NCBI GenBank assembly: GCA_024734495.1
Contig: JALMQS010000906.1
Span: 310,001-374,000 of the forward strand
Direction of reading: 5' to 3'
Length of the DNA stretch: 64,000 nucleotides
DNA from: Forficula auricularia
Taxonomy: Eukaryota; Arthropoda; Insecta; Dermaptera; Forficulidae
A model generated the notes under the pieces. It did not search any database, was not told the origin of the DNA, and saw only the letters and a program-made list of their open reading frames with translations. A program made the translations under genes and the position numbers. Shown in pieces: positions 31,925-42,875 of this stretch (the stretch's first letter is position 1; each line of letters begins with the position of its first letter).

Positions 31925-34540
31925 CTAGCTGTGTAGGGCCCGCCTTCAGTGACCCGGGCCTGCTCAGGGGGGCTTTGCCCCTGGACCCCCACACTGCTTT
32001 CTGTTTATTGAAGTTTTTATTAGTACTGTTATTCTATAATAAAGTCTTGAATAGATATAATTGAAGATTATATTTTACTGGCCCGTAATTTTTAAAATTT
32101 AAATGAAAAAACAGCGAAAAGATAATACAAATATTTAATTTTTTTATTAAAATTGACCTGTGTCCAAAGGAACATTTGGTCATCAAAAATTTGTCAAAAT
32201 GTATAAAAAACTCACTCTTTATTAATGAGGAAATAAAAACTTACTTAATACAAAAAATAATTAAAGAAGACATGAGGTATTATATGAACATAATATATAT
32301 ATATATATATAAATACTAATAACATAACATAAAAAATAAAAAAAGACAAAGAGAAAGAAATGAGGTTGTCCTCTGATATCTAATGAAGTGCAAAACAATA
32401 ATTTTATTTTTTATAGCTGAGATGCCCAGGTTCGACTTCACCCCCTGGACCCTCGCAGCAAATTTATTGAACAGATTGTGAATCACAATTCATTATGTCG
32501 ACATTCATTGGTGTTTTCATGAGTTTATCGTAACGCTTGGTAATGAACGATATTTTTTGTCTTTCCGCCTGGAGAATAAACGAATAGCGCCGATGGTTTA
32601 CCTACTCTCGAGCACCCCACGTACAGCTGCCCATGGGAAAAACACGGAAATTCAAGGTTTATTCCACACACTTCCAACGATTGACCTTGCGATTTATTAA
32701 TCGTCATAGCGAATGCAAGGCGAACCGGAAACTGGACACGCTTAAATTGAAAGGGCAAGTCGGGTGGAATCATTGGTATTCTTGGAATTAGAACATCCTC
32801 GCCTTTGAACTTTCCTATGATTATCGTTGCTTCAATCACGTTGTCCATCAGCGTCTTAACAGCGAGTCTAGTTCCATTGCATAATTTCGGTTGATTCAGA
32901 TTCCGTAACATCATTATGACCGAGCCGACTTTGAGCTGCAAATTGTGCGGCGGCAATCCTGACAAATCTAATGAATTAAGGAATTCAATTGGATAATTGA
33001 CGACTTGATCTGGATCGGTAATTGAATCGATCGATTTATATGAATGCAATTCACCAGAGATTTGACTTTGAATTTTTATGTTCAAATCGGCAACGTCAAT
33101 ATTTTTTGCAGCCAAAATGGCTCGTTTGCTCAACCAAACATGGTTTTTGAAATTTTCTACAATATTCGGGAACACTTTCGTGATCAATTCTTCTTTTGAC
33201 GTTGTGAATTGACAAAAATTAGGTGGAAACGAAATGAGCCCAGTAGAATCGTCAACCTGAATTTTCCCATCGCCAATGTCTAATAATTGCTTGGAAAACA
33301 CTTCCTCTGATTCGAAATTTTGTAATGCGACTCTCATATTAGTTGTTAACTTGATAGTTTTAACGTATTTCCACAAATTAGAAGACTTTAAGCAAGCGTT
33401 AATTTCATCAGCAGCTGTTGATCTTGGAATGACTGGCAGCGTTTGGCGAAAATCGCCGGCCAACAGAATCATCGTACCTCCAAAGAGGTCCTGATTATTG
33501 CGCAAATCTTTCAACGTTCTATCGAGTGCCTCCAAAGCTCGTTTATGCGCCATCGTACACTCATCCCAAATGATTAATTTGCAATTCTGTAGTACTTTGG
33601 CCATTGCTGATTTTTTCCCAATGTTGCACGTCGGTTCATCTATCGTTTGCAAATTAAGTGGTAGTTTGAGCGCAGAATGAGCTGTTCTTCCTCCTTCTAA
33701 CAATGTGGCAGCGATCCCAGATGATGCTACGGCCAGGGCTATTTGACTTTGAGCGCGAATCGAAGCTAAAATCAATGAAATTAGGAACGTCTTGCCAGTT
33801 CCGCCAGGTGCATCGAGGAAGAATAATCCTCCGCAGCCCTTATTGACTGCTACCATCAATGTGTCATACGCTAATTTCTGCTGCTGATTCAAAAGTGGGA
33901 CCTTTGTTCGTACTGATAGACTCAAAGCATCTTGATCGTACTGCCGTTCTCGTTCAAATTCTCGATTGAATGCATCGTGCATGGGGTGATTCGGTGATGG
34001 CACTCCTAATTCGTGCATCATCTTGCCGGACATCATCAGGCACAAATCCTCTATAAAAATCAAAGCCTTGTTGTGAATCTCCGCGTTAAATTCCAGTTCG
34101 GGATTCGCTGTTGTTGTACGCGCTCGGTGTAAAATGTCTTCAGCCATATTGTCTTTGTATTTGTTCCACAAATGAAGTGGGTTCGATGGAAAACACGCTG
34201 AAATGATGATGGCAAAAAGTGATCGAATTTGATGCGCAGTAGACGAAATAACAGCATCACCGAGTGTGTGATCCCAATGATTGTCATCCTCGAGCAAATG
34301 TAAACATTGACAGGCTTCTCGATAAGTTGCGCACAACTCACCATTGACAGTTCGTAGAAATTCAAATGAAGTCGGTCCACGAACATTAACCAATAACAAA
34401 CGCAGATAAAAACATTCGTCATTGCTTGGATGAACTGCGTAAATGCGCCCCAATGCATCTGTTGAATATACATTCACGTATCCAGGAACAGGCTCTCCTT
34501 GTTTCCGACGTTGGAATTGTTTTGATGATCCGTTCCATGT
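31925..34540 (-). mobile_element. Autonomous-type Helitron, 5'-truncated
   Basis: On the minus strand a helicase frame is followed about 560 bases downstream by a GC-rich stretch (31930-31995) with GGCGGGCCCTACACAGCTAG at its end, a diverged form of the Helitron 3' terminus seen elsewhere here. The 5' side stops at a 12-base G tract (34541-34552), so the Rep endonuclease part is absent. Confidence 0.6.
32525..34477 (-). CDS. Helitron Pif1-family helicase domain, intact long frame
   Basis: SF1B helicase of a rolling-circle transposon; in an intact element it unwinds DNA during transposition together with a Rep endonuclease. From the N-terminal side: YLRLLLVNVRGPTSFEFLRT, Walker A APGGTGKT near residue 225, GIAATLLEGGRTAHSAL, Walker B IIWDECTM, LLAGDFRQTLPVIPR and the C-terminal AMTINKSQGQSLEVCGIN plus GQLYVGCSRV. 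The frame is open for 650 codons. It stays open upstream of the GTG shown to about 34538 (FQRRKQGEPVPGYV), so the true start is lost. No frameshift suggests recent insertion. The Rep domain is missing, so it is not autonomous. Confidence 0.9.
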   Translation of the reverse strand: MNVYSTDALGRIYAVHPSNDECFYLRLLLVNVRGPTSFEFLRTVNGELCATYREACQCLHLLEDDNHWDHTLGDAVISSTAHQIRSLFAIIISACFPSNPLHLWNKYKDNMAEDILHRARTTTANPELEFNAEIHNKALIFIEDLCLMMSGKMMHELGVPSPNHPMHDAFNREFERERQYDQDALSLSVRTKVPLLNQQQKLAYDTLMVAVNKGCGGLFFLDAPGGTGKTFLISLILASIRAQSQIALAVASSGIAATLLEGGRTAHSALKLPLNLQTIDEPTCNIGKKSAMAKVLQNCKLIIWDECTMAHKRALEALDRTLKDLRNNQDLFGGTMILLAGDFRQTLPVIPRSTAADEINACLKSSNLWKYVKTIKLTTNMRVALQNFESEEVFSKQLLDIGDGKIQVDDSTGLISFPPNFCQFTTSKEELITKVFPNIVENFKNHVWLSKRAILAAKNIDVADLNIKIQSQISGELHSYKSIDSITDPDQVVNYPIEFLNSLDLSGLPPHNLQLKVGSVIMMLRNLNQPKLCNGTRLAVKTLMDNVIEATIIIGKFKGEDVLIPRIPMIPPDLPFQFKRVQFPVRLAFAMTINKSQGQSLEVCGINLEFPCFSHGQLYVGCSRVGKPSALFVYSPGGKTKNIVHYQALR

Positions 34541-34765
34541 GGGGGGGGGGGGCGCAAAAATATTTCATGCTTGTAGTAAAATTTTCTCTTTGTCCGGCCC
34601 TGTTTATACCTTTAACTTATATGTATACTATATACCTATACATGTATATTGTTCTATTATGATTGTTGCCAAATTTGCTGGGGGGGGGGGGGCGCAAAAA
34701 TATTTCATGCTTGTAGTAAAATTTTCTCTTAGTCCGTCCCTGTTTATACCTTTAACTTGAATGTA
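34541..34765. repeat. Tandem pair with poly-G heads
   Basis: Two copies of G(12-13) followed by CGCAAAAATATTTCATGCTT then GTAGTAAAATTTTCTCTT, about 139 bases apart, each ending in GTCCGNCCCTG then TTTATACCTTTAACTT. Read on the minus strand CAGGGCCGGACAAAGAG resembles a hAT end. Confidence 0.6.
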
Positions 34766-34772
34766 TACAATC

Positions 34773-35001
34773 TTTAAAGAATTTGGTGTCGGTTCTAGGG
34801 GAAACATTTTTCATTTCTTCGATAAAAATTCTTGGTAGGTTTCACATTAAGATATAAAAAATAAAACGAATTTATTTTTGGAGAATCTTTAATCTCGATA
34901 TATATATTTCGGGTGACTAACCTAATGTGAAATCTACTAAGAATTTTTATCCAATAATTTTAAAAAATGTTTCACCAAGTACTTACACCAATTTCCTTAA
35001 A
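34773..35001. mobile_element. MITE with GGTTCTAGG-GAAACAT ends
   Basis: The left end TTTAAAGAATTTGGTGTCGG and the inverted right end read TTTAAGGAAATTGGTGTAAG; inner parts GAAACATTTTT and AAAAATGTTTC also pair. Related pieces: 23519-23641 (inside the TTLL pseudogene), near 54305 and near 55637. Confidence 0.65.
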
Positions 35002-35146
35002 AACTATTTTTCATTTCATAAAAGGTATATGTTTGGCACCGACTTAAAAAAGTAATTTCATGTTAATATTTCGACGTTTAGTTGTAACTAAATAAGATAA
35101 TAATTATTTTATACCTTTTAGTGTATTTTATTTGTTGCGTTTAATT

Positions 35147-35515
35147 TTTTGAAGTCGGTTTTATTTTTTTCTTAAAATTTTTTATTTTTCTCTTTTTAGT
35201 GATGTTATTAATAGTGATCATATCATCAGAACTTGACCAAATTAATATTGAACAATCCCTAAGATACCCCCTTTCCAATAAAAAAAGAATCATCGAAATC
35301 GGTTCATAAACAAAGAAGTTAGTCCTGAACAAACCTAACAAAAAAGGTCTAATACCTATAAAAAAAATGGCACCAATCGGAAGGTAGACTGGACCCAATG
35401 CAAAAAAAATTTCAAAATCGGTCCACAATTGGCGGAGATATGAGGTAACATAGGCACAAAAAAAAATCAGTCGAATAGAGATGAACCTCCTCCTTTTTTT
35501 GAAGTCGGTTAAAAA
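35147..35515 (-). mobile_element. Retroelement-like fragment ending in AACCGACTTC
   Basis: TTTTTTGAAGTCGGTT occurs at both borders (35148 and 35497). On the minus strand the right one reads AACCGACTTCAAAAAAAGGA followed by a GAGG-rich stretch, a motif often seen in dispersed insect repeats. GAAATCGGTTCATAAAC lies inside. No coding part. Confidence 0.35.
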
Positions 35516-35559
35516 GAAAACTAAATATAAAATTGGAAACAAATGTATAAGTGAAGTTC

Positions 35560-35990
35560 ATTTGGGAAGAACGTACATGGTAGGGGGAAAGAATGCAGTA
35601 TTGGTTATTGTATTAATAGACAAATGCACAAAGGGGCTTAACTAAAGGCTTAGAATTATACCTGGACTTTGATGAAAAAAAAGGCTAACTTCCTTTGTGA
35701 AGAGGGGTTCTTTGTTTGTCGGCCTGACCATTTTAACCTTTTTCATTATTTCATGACCCTTTTAGAGCTTTGAATAAAATTTATGGCCTTTAAATAAAAT
35801 TGAAAAATGAAATTAATTTTAAATTGATGAAACTATATCATCATCATCCTATAGACTGTGATAAATATGTGTTCAAAATTTCATCTCAATCGGATAAACG
35901 GTGTCGAAGTTCATTGGAACCAACCAACCAACGAACACAGATTGATTTTTATATATATAGATAGATTCTATATATTAATGAATGAGAGGG
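35560..35990. other. Intergenic repeat-like sequence
   Basis: Contains CAAAATTTCATCTCAATCGG and a CCAACCAACCAACG run, typical of tails of dispersed insect repeats, but no boundaries could be drawn. Confidence 0.3.
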
Positions 35991-36221
35991 CGGCAAATGT
36001 GGCATCTACCCCTGGCGGCAGAAACCTACGCTACGCCACTGCTTGAGCAGGCTATATATAAAATTTATATAAGCTCATACATATTTTCAAAAATATTATA
36101 TAATAAAAACTTAATAATTCGAATTATTATTCTTTCCTGTTGTTAATTCAAACTTCTTGATAATTCGAATTTTTCTTATAGTCCCTTTTGGATTTCGAAT
36201 CATCGAGAGTCGATGACTGTA

Positions 36222-36460
36222 TAAATATTTGGGAGTAATATTTAGTAAAGATGGAAATAGCCGCATGGAAGTAAACGAAAGGATTATAAAGTGTGGAAAG
36301 ATAACAAGGGCCCTACACTCAGTTTTATGGGACAAAACGATTAGGAGATCCACAAAAATGAAAATCTATACCAGCCACGTTCGTAGTTTTACTACCTATG
36401 GGGCAGAGGTTTGCAGTGGCCAAGAGCCGCATCAAGCCATTTGGCTGCCTGTGTGCAAAC
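36222..36460 (+). pseudogene. LINE reverse transcriptase C-terminal fragment
   Basis: Reading gives YLGVIFSKDGNSRMEVNERI, ITRALHSVLWDKTIRRSTKM and IYTSHVRSFTTYGAEV, typical of the region after the YxDD motif in RTE/CR1-like elements. Part is duplicated at 31515-31618. The segment before it (36160-36225) carries a pogo-like end CGAGAGTCGATGACTGTA. Confidence 0.7.
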
Positions 36461-36659
36461 TATAACTTTGCGGCCCTTCTGAAATTGTAACTAAAATTTA
36501 ACACATAAAAAAATTATCACCCCTTACCCCTTCTAGCTAAAAATTAATACATTGGTAGGTACATATAATAAATAAAATTACGCATCTGAGCTTTGCGTAT
36601 GTGTTCTTGCGAAGAAGGGATGGAGGGGGTGAGGCGGAAACCCACCTTTCCCCGGACCC

Positions 36660-36799
36660 CGAGGGGTGAACCGCGACCTAAAATCGTGTACACCTACTTC
36701 CACTCTCATTTCCAAGTAGAAGACAATAGATTATCTAATGAATTCCAAAATAATTCCAAAGACGGTGTAGACCTAATTCCAAGCGCGGTTCACCCCTTG
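36660..36799. mobile_element. Array-free member of the minisatellite MITE family
   Basis: CGAGGGGTGAACCGCG pairs with CGCGGTTCACCCCTTG. Flanks CCGGACCC (36652-36659) and CCGCACCC (36800-36807) form a 7-of-8 target duplication. Inner ACACCTACTTCCA matches the sister copies, but the 20-bp array is absent. Confidence 0.75.
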
Positions 36800-36900
36800 C
36801 CGCACCCTAAATAACAAGATAGGGGGCGCTGAAAAATTTTCCGCTCCTTAGGGTGGCGGCAGCTTTAAAAGGTGGAGAATCACTCGGTTAGACTCTAGAG

Positions 36901-37451
36901 CAGTGGTTCTTAACCTTTTCAAAGTCAGGGAGCACTTTTGATTATATGAAAAATTCGGGGAGCACTTAAATTAATTAGATCAAAAAACAGGATACCTGAT
37001 ATTTATGTAACATCTGGTCGGATGGCGGACCAAGGTCCGGACCGCGAAAGGTCAAAAACTGGACCGCCAAAATTTTTTTGAAAGTATAAATTACTCAAAT
37101 AAATTATTTAAAAGATTTTTCTGTAGATAACAATACGTTTAACCGTTATCATTTTTTCTAGTATTTTACAAGTACATAATTGCTTGACGTTGAAAGTAAA
37201 GCATTTAGAGAAAGAATTGCTAAGCAATATTGTCGTTTAAGCATTATTTGAAATATCTTTTAGTAAATAATACTATGTATGAATTTCTATAACTATACCT
37301 ACATAGTTCAAAGAAAAAAAAATATTTTTATGTATCTTTAAAAATCTTGAAAAATATTAATTCCATTTTTGAGTAACAATCAAGAAATATCTTTTATAAA
37401 TTCGCGGAGCACCTGCAAAAAAGTTCACGGAGCACCGGTTAAGCCCCAGTG
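36901..37451. mobile_element. Non-autonomous hAT element
   Basis: Ends CAGTGGTTCTTAACC and GGTTAAGCCCCAGTG are inverted with a perfect 8-bp duplication CTCTAGAG (36893-36900, 37452-37459). No transposase. The ends match the common CAGnGGTTCTTAACC hAT type. Confidence 0.88.
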
Positions 37452-37484
37452 CTCTAGAGAGACGGTTAGTCAAGTGTCAGTCTA

Positions 37485-37909
37485 GCTGTTTTGCCCCCCT
37501 TTGACTTGTATGTATGTCTGTCTGTCTGATTTAGTGGTTTCCGCGAAAAGTTGCTCACGATTCACGTAAAAAAAGCTGAAGGGATTATTATCGAATTTCA
37601 TATTTACATCAGATGTCTTCTAACTTACGTTTTTAGCTATATAACGTTTTGATATTTTGACCCCAAAAGAGGGGTTTGGGGGGGGGGGGGGCGAACGAAT
37701 GAAAATTATCAAATAACTCCTAAACTATGGATTAGGGTGCGGATGGAGTGTTGGGGTGGTGGTGTGGAGGCGGCGTTTGGGTATGGTTTGGGGGGTGGGG
37801 TGCTGGGTGGATTTCGGGAGTGGGTGGAAGTGGGAGGTGAGGGTGGGATTTGTGTACTGGGGGTCCAGGGGCTAGCAAGAGGGCCGCCGAAGGCGGGCCT
37901 TGCAGCTAG
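37485..37909 (+). mobile_element. Non-autonomous Helitron with 3' terminus
   Basis: Shares GAAAAGTTGCTCACGATTCA and CAAATAACTCCTAAACTATG with 28098-28933 and ends in the hairpin GCCGCCGAAGGCGGGC, then CTTGCAG CTAG before T. Includes a 14-base G tract (37678-37691). Shorter than its sister, probably an internal deletion. Confidence 0.7.
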
Positions 37910-37919
37910 TAAGATATAA

Positions 37920-38569
37920 TTTTGCATTTATTCAAACAAAAAGATCTCTCTAGTTGTGAACCCTGGTTAAGGTTCGGCGGAACTCCTAAAGCGTTTGAGT
38001 GGAACCATACGGTTGAAGAACTCTGCTTAAAAAGGAAAATTCACCGTTAAAATATATATATATATATATATATATACCATATATTTTCAAATGGATTTTT
38101 TTTTTGTTGAGTCGAATAATTAATTGATTTTGATTCTCAAAAATACATATTAATTTTTTGAAACATTCATTTATTATTAAAAATGCATTCGCTTTGCATT
38201 GAAAAAAAGTTGTCTAAATACAATTTTATTATTATTGATCAAGTATCCTGGTCCTTAGAATAATTTGTGGCTAAATAATTTAATTTTGAAAAATCTAATA
38301 AATTTCGTTTTGATCTAAACCAGGGCTGACCAACCCCCAACCTGTAAGCCCAACATAAAATCGTAAGCTTTCTTAAAACATTATTTATTTATGTATTTAT
38401 TTTGTTTTTAATTTAAAAAATTATCATAAAACTGCTGTTAGTATAGTCATTAAAAATATGTTTGAAGAATTCCTGTTTAATTCTACAGTAGTACACGGCG
38501 TTTAATCTTCATTTTTATTTCTGTGTATTCGAATCAACATCATCCTATTATACACCTGATTGTGTTTGT
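37920..38569. other. AT-rich intergenic stretch with hAT-like start
   Basis: Contains an AT dinucleotide run (38049-38076) and CAGGGCTGACCAACC near 38323, which resembles a hAT end without a partner. Confidence 0.35.
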
Positions 38570-39256
38570 TTAAGGTAGTTTTGTAACCATGTGGATTTTC
38601 TTAGGATTTTTTTGAAATTTAGACAGATTATTTTCATACTTCTGCATTGATTGTGATGGCAAAAAAAACTTATGAACAATATAGTTCCGGAGATATTATA
38701 TTCCAAAGATAGTTTTTCACTCTTATACATTGCACTATACGGGATATCGGAAAGTTTACATACATATTTAATTATAATTAAGAAACTCTTCTTAACATTG
38801 TTATAAAAAACTAAACCAACATTAAACATCAATAACTGATACATTTTTTAAGAAAATTTTAATTCATAGTTATAACACAGTTTCTATTATTAATGAATAA
38901 ATAATTAAAAATTTACACTAAAAACAAGCTGGCAACAACGCATTTATTTAACCTAAAAAGTGGGTTAACTTTACTACTTTTTTTGACGTTTTTTCGCTTT
39001 AGCCATTGTCGCAACAGCTTTCAATCGCTTATTAAGAACTTTTTGTTTTATAAATCTCCCTTCATAATGTACTTTTTCTGACATTTCTATTATAAAATAT
39101 ATACAAGCACGGAGAGTGTTGCCAGATTTGTCAAACGGATTGGCTAGTAGTGGTACATAAACAGCAAAAAGTTTTGTGATTATGAATCCTTATTGTCTGT
39201 ACTATATACTCTAGCATTAACTTTTTGCTAGTATTGTTGCGAAACAACAAGCTTAA
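38570..39256 (-). mobile_element. TTAA-type element, complete copy
   Basis: Bounded by TTAA at 38570 and 39253. The left end TTAAGGTAGTTTTG and the right end TTGCGAAACAACAAGCTTAA are inverted. It is the full-length partner of 20484-20957 and carries a related small frame on the minus strand (39084-38974, 36 codons, MSEKVHYEGRFIKQKVLNKR start). Confidence 0.7.
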
Positions 39257-39259
39257 TAT

Positions 39260-40440
39260 CAATATTTCAACAATTAGCTCTATTACTACTTAGAAAAGAT
39301 TTTAGTTGTATTTGATTATAATATCTTAGTTTTTCCCACCTATTAATTTTAATAATATAAATTAAAGAATACGATTGCTTATTTATTATCATTGTTTGGT
39401 CTATTAATTATTTTTAATTGTACTATAGCTATCACGTTATGCTATGACATTTTTGCTTATTTGTCATAGTGGATATCATTCTTGTATATTATTTACGATC
39501 TTTTTTTTTTTATAACTTTTGTTAATTTATGTGCGGCTTGAGGCCATTTTTTTTCTTCAAATATGGCCCAAAGAACCAAAAGGTTGGATCTAAACGATAC
39601 AAGATACAAATATGCATCTGAAAGAAGCTGCAGAAATCTTGTCCTTAATCTGAAAAAGGTTGTCAAACATTGGTCTATCTATTATAAAAATACGTTCTAC
39701 AAAAGATTTTGAAAATACAATGGTTAAATTATTTATTTTCTTTATTCATCACATGTCATTCATTGTAAGAAGACAAGATGATGGCGTGCTGGAGTTCCTT
39801 AAAGTATAATTCTTTTAAAAAATAGTAATTATCTATAATAGAAAAATGTTGAGAATGTTTATATATAGAATTCATAATTATTCATAAAGCCAGTGGAAGA
39901 CTTTAAATATAATGGTGTTTGGACAAAGCTTCTATAGCTTTAATCAGTGGATATGAATAGATATAAAATACTATTTTTGAAAAATTTGTTAAAATAAAAT
40001 ATTCACTTTAATCATTGATACATTGGTGATGATGGAGAAAATTTTAAATGAAACAAGAGCATGGTTAAAGTCAAAACTTGAATATACTTAAAAAGAGAAA
40101 CTTAAAGATGGAGTATATACTCCTAAACAAGGTTCAATATGAAAATTAATAAAATGCAACAAATTAATTAGGGCGATTGACGAAAATCAGAGGGGCTAGT
40201 TAACAGGGAAAAGTAAATGTATTTATTATTATCATGGGAGAATAGAATTTGCTTCCCACGATAACTTTCTGCCGAGGGGGTGAATTCGGTCAATTTTACA
40301 TGTAATTATATAATTCGAAGGATATCACGCCTATCGTGATTTTCGCCAATATCTTAACAAAATCGATGACTAAGAATTGATATCTCGAATCAAGGAAATT
40401 AGTGCAAAAAAACTGTTAAAGATATTAATGTTACAAAAAT
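39260..40440. other. AT-rich intergenic stretch, nothing recognised
   Basis: No coding segment or element end could be supported. Confidence 0.45.
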
Positions 40441-40443
40441 ACA

Positions 40444-41745
40444 GGGCTGTTACAAGTACTCCAATTACTTGAGACTGTTACTTTTTGTAACGTGTAACTA
40501 GTTCATCGATATGTAACTAACGAGTACTTGTACTTAGTTCCTTTTTTGCAAGGAAGTCAAACTATAAAATTAGGAGTTGCTTTAATTTTTTTTAGTAGAA
40601 TCTTATACATTCGATAAAATTTGATTTTATCTGAAATATTTAGCGACATCAATATTATCTACAGTAACAGACAATGGATCCAATATTATAAAAACTTTCA
40701 TGGAATTCGGATCCCTCAAGAAAGCAAAGCTTATAAAAAAACGAATATATTTATATTTTATTAGAATTAATATTATTTTTGTTAAAATTAAAATTATTTT
40801 AATCTTCGATGTGCTGCTCACAGATTATCCCATAGAGTAATATAGAGTGGAAGGCTACCGTATATAGAAAAAGCGCTGTCTAGCGCTGCACTTAGCAAAC
40901 TCTTAGTTCTTAAGAGCTATCCAAACATAATGGAACATTCAAAGCCTTTGTCATAGATAAAAGATGCATACCTAGTACATTCGTTCTACTAAACTTAAGT
41001 CACAATGTTCAGAGTAAAGCTTAAAATTGTGCGGGCTCCTCCGGCCCGCTTCTATCGGCGAATTTCATATAGTTTAAAGCTACAAATTTGGGAATAAACA
41101 AAAAATTATTTAATTAATTTAATTCAGTATACTTAATTACCTATAAGTGAGGGAAATATCTCTGAAAGAGAGTAAGGGTGGGTTGTAATCATATCGAACT
41201 AGACTTACATATAATTATAATCGAACTTCACTTACAGGTAAGTTAGTTTGATTTTCAATTATATTTCAAGACTCGTTCTTCAATGATTACTGTGTAGTAC
41301 ATTCGTTCTACTAAACTTAAGTCACCCCTTTATGTTATATATATTTAAGCGTATTTTTTACTCTTGATAATGTCACCAAAATTTGTCCCGAAGAGAGCGG
41401 TTTCCGCCATTTTATTGCCCAATGGTTTTCGCCAGAGAGCTCTGTAACTCGTATACGCTAAAATACATTGGATCCTTAAGGAGCCTTCCACTCTATATTA
41501 CTCTATGCATATCCCTTGAAGCAACGAGGCATTTTTAAAATGCCTTTAGAACTTCTCTTGCTCCCAAATACCATTTACCCTGACAAAATGCATCACTTTA
41601 TAGAATATTTTCTGCTCATAGTTTACACTAGTTAAATTAAATTTTTTTAAAAGTAATTTGCACTAACACTATTTACATTAAATGTAACTATTTCCTTAAA
41701 ATGGAAGTAACCATTTTCCCAAAAATGATGCAACTGCTCAGTCCC
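40444..41745. mobile_element. Possible hAT relic interrupted by another element
   Basis: CAGGGCTGTTACAAGTACTC at 40444 resembles a hAT end and GATGCAACTGCTCAGTCC near 41735 could be the other, but pairing is poor. Held only as a candidate. Confidence 0.25.
40832..41508. mobile_element. Terminal-inverted-repeat element
   Basis: CATAGAGTAATATAGAGTGG then AAGGCT pairs with AGCCTT then CCACTCTATATTACTCTATG. Flanks ATTATCCC and CATATCCC agree at 6 of 8 bases. GTACATTCGTTCTACTAAAC is present twice in direct orientation (40976 and 41297). Confidence 0.75.
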
Positions 41746-41749
41746 GATA

Positions 41750-42870
41750 GAATCGAATTTTCTTTGAAATTAAATTTTCAGGTTCTAGGATTTTCACAAG
41801 TAGATAATAATTTTTACTTCACTGAAAGAAAAATCTGTTCAGTAATAAATCATCATTTCTTAGACATCGATTCTAAATGACAATTATAAAATAGAGAATT
41901 TACAGTTAGCAGATTATATAGGAATGATTCTATTCCTAAAAACATCCCAATGATTATAAAAATTATAATATATTAGGTGAATTAATCATTAAATAAATTA
42001 AATCAAATACTATATTTGTCTTTATAATAATAATATATTTTATTTTTTACTCTAAATATTTAATAATAAATATTTAATTAATATATAATAAAATCATAAA
42101 TAATAATTTATGATAATATTCATAAAAGAAAAACAATTTATAAAACATAAATTTTACATTAAAAAAAATTTATAACAAAATGTTTAATGTTAAATTTTTT
42201 TTAAATGTTTTTATTACTATTTTTTTTTTACTTTAAAATAATCATCACCTTTGGCCATTACAAATCTTTATAATCTGAAGTCGTGTTATTTTTCGAAAGT
42301 CTAACTTCTTAAAAATCACAATCAGATTATTTAGATTCTAAATAATATTCAAAAAATTTAAATTATAAAGTGCTTATATGCTTAGAAATACTTGGCCATT
42401 GTATAAGAAAATTTAAATGTGAGTGATTAATAATAAATGTGTTATGTTTTAAAATTAATGGTGTTAAAAGTATATGAGTGTATGTATTTTATGCATTGAA
42501 AATATCTTTTTTGTTTTATTATTTTTTTTTATAAAATTTAGCAGCGAGGTTTAGTCCCGAAAATATGAAATCTTTTTTAACCATATAAAATAAAATACAT
42601 TCAATTCAGCCTTTATATATTTACGTTGAGATGAGCTAAAAAAAATAAATAAAAAATTTCATTAGAAAATGTTCTTGTATTTCGAGTTCAGAGACTTGAC
42701 AAATACAGAAAAAAGAGATTTATTATTATATTAAAAAAAGTTAATCATTTGGTCAAGTTTTAAAATCTAATATTAATCCCATTTTATGAAAACTAATTAT
42801 TAGTAAATAACCATGATGAGCATTCAATCAATTATTAAAATAATAGATATTTATTTCTACATATTTTACT
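41750..42870. other. Very AT-rich intergenic stretch, nothing recognised
   Basis: Mostly A/T homopolymer-like sequence; no coding segment, repeat end or RNA gene seen. Confidence 0.5.
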
Positions 42871-42875
42871 TAGTT

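Larger units (their letters stand above)
31619..36042. mobile_element. Possible composite hAT-like element (uncertain)
   Basis: CAGTAGCGTAGTGGGG at 31619 and CTACGCTACGCCACTG ending near 36042 are inverted and resemble hAT ends (CAGTGGCGTAGC). The outer flanks do not show a duplication, so these may be two separate ends. The Helitron piece 31925-34540 and other repeats lie between them. Confidence 0.3.

Noticed and set aside
34060..34473. 137-codon minus frame within the helicase region
   Set aside because: Out-of-frame shadow of the helicase frame, which carries the recognisable motifs.
35141..35542. 133-codon minus frame
   Set aside because: Hydrophobic, phenylalanine-rich translation of T-rich repeat sequence bordered by the repeated TTTTTTGAAGTCGGTT word.
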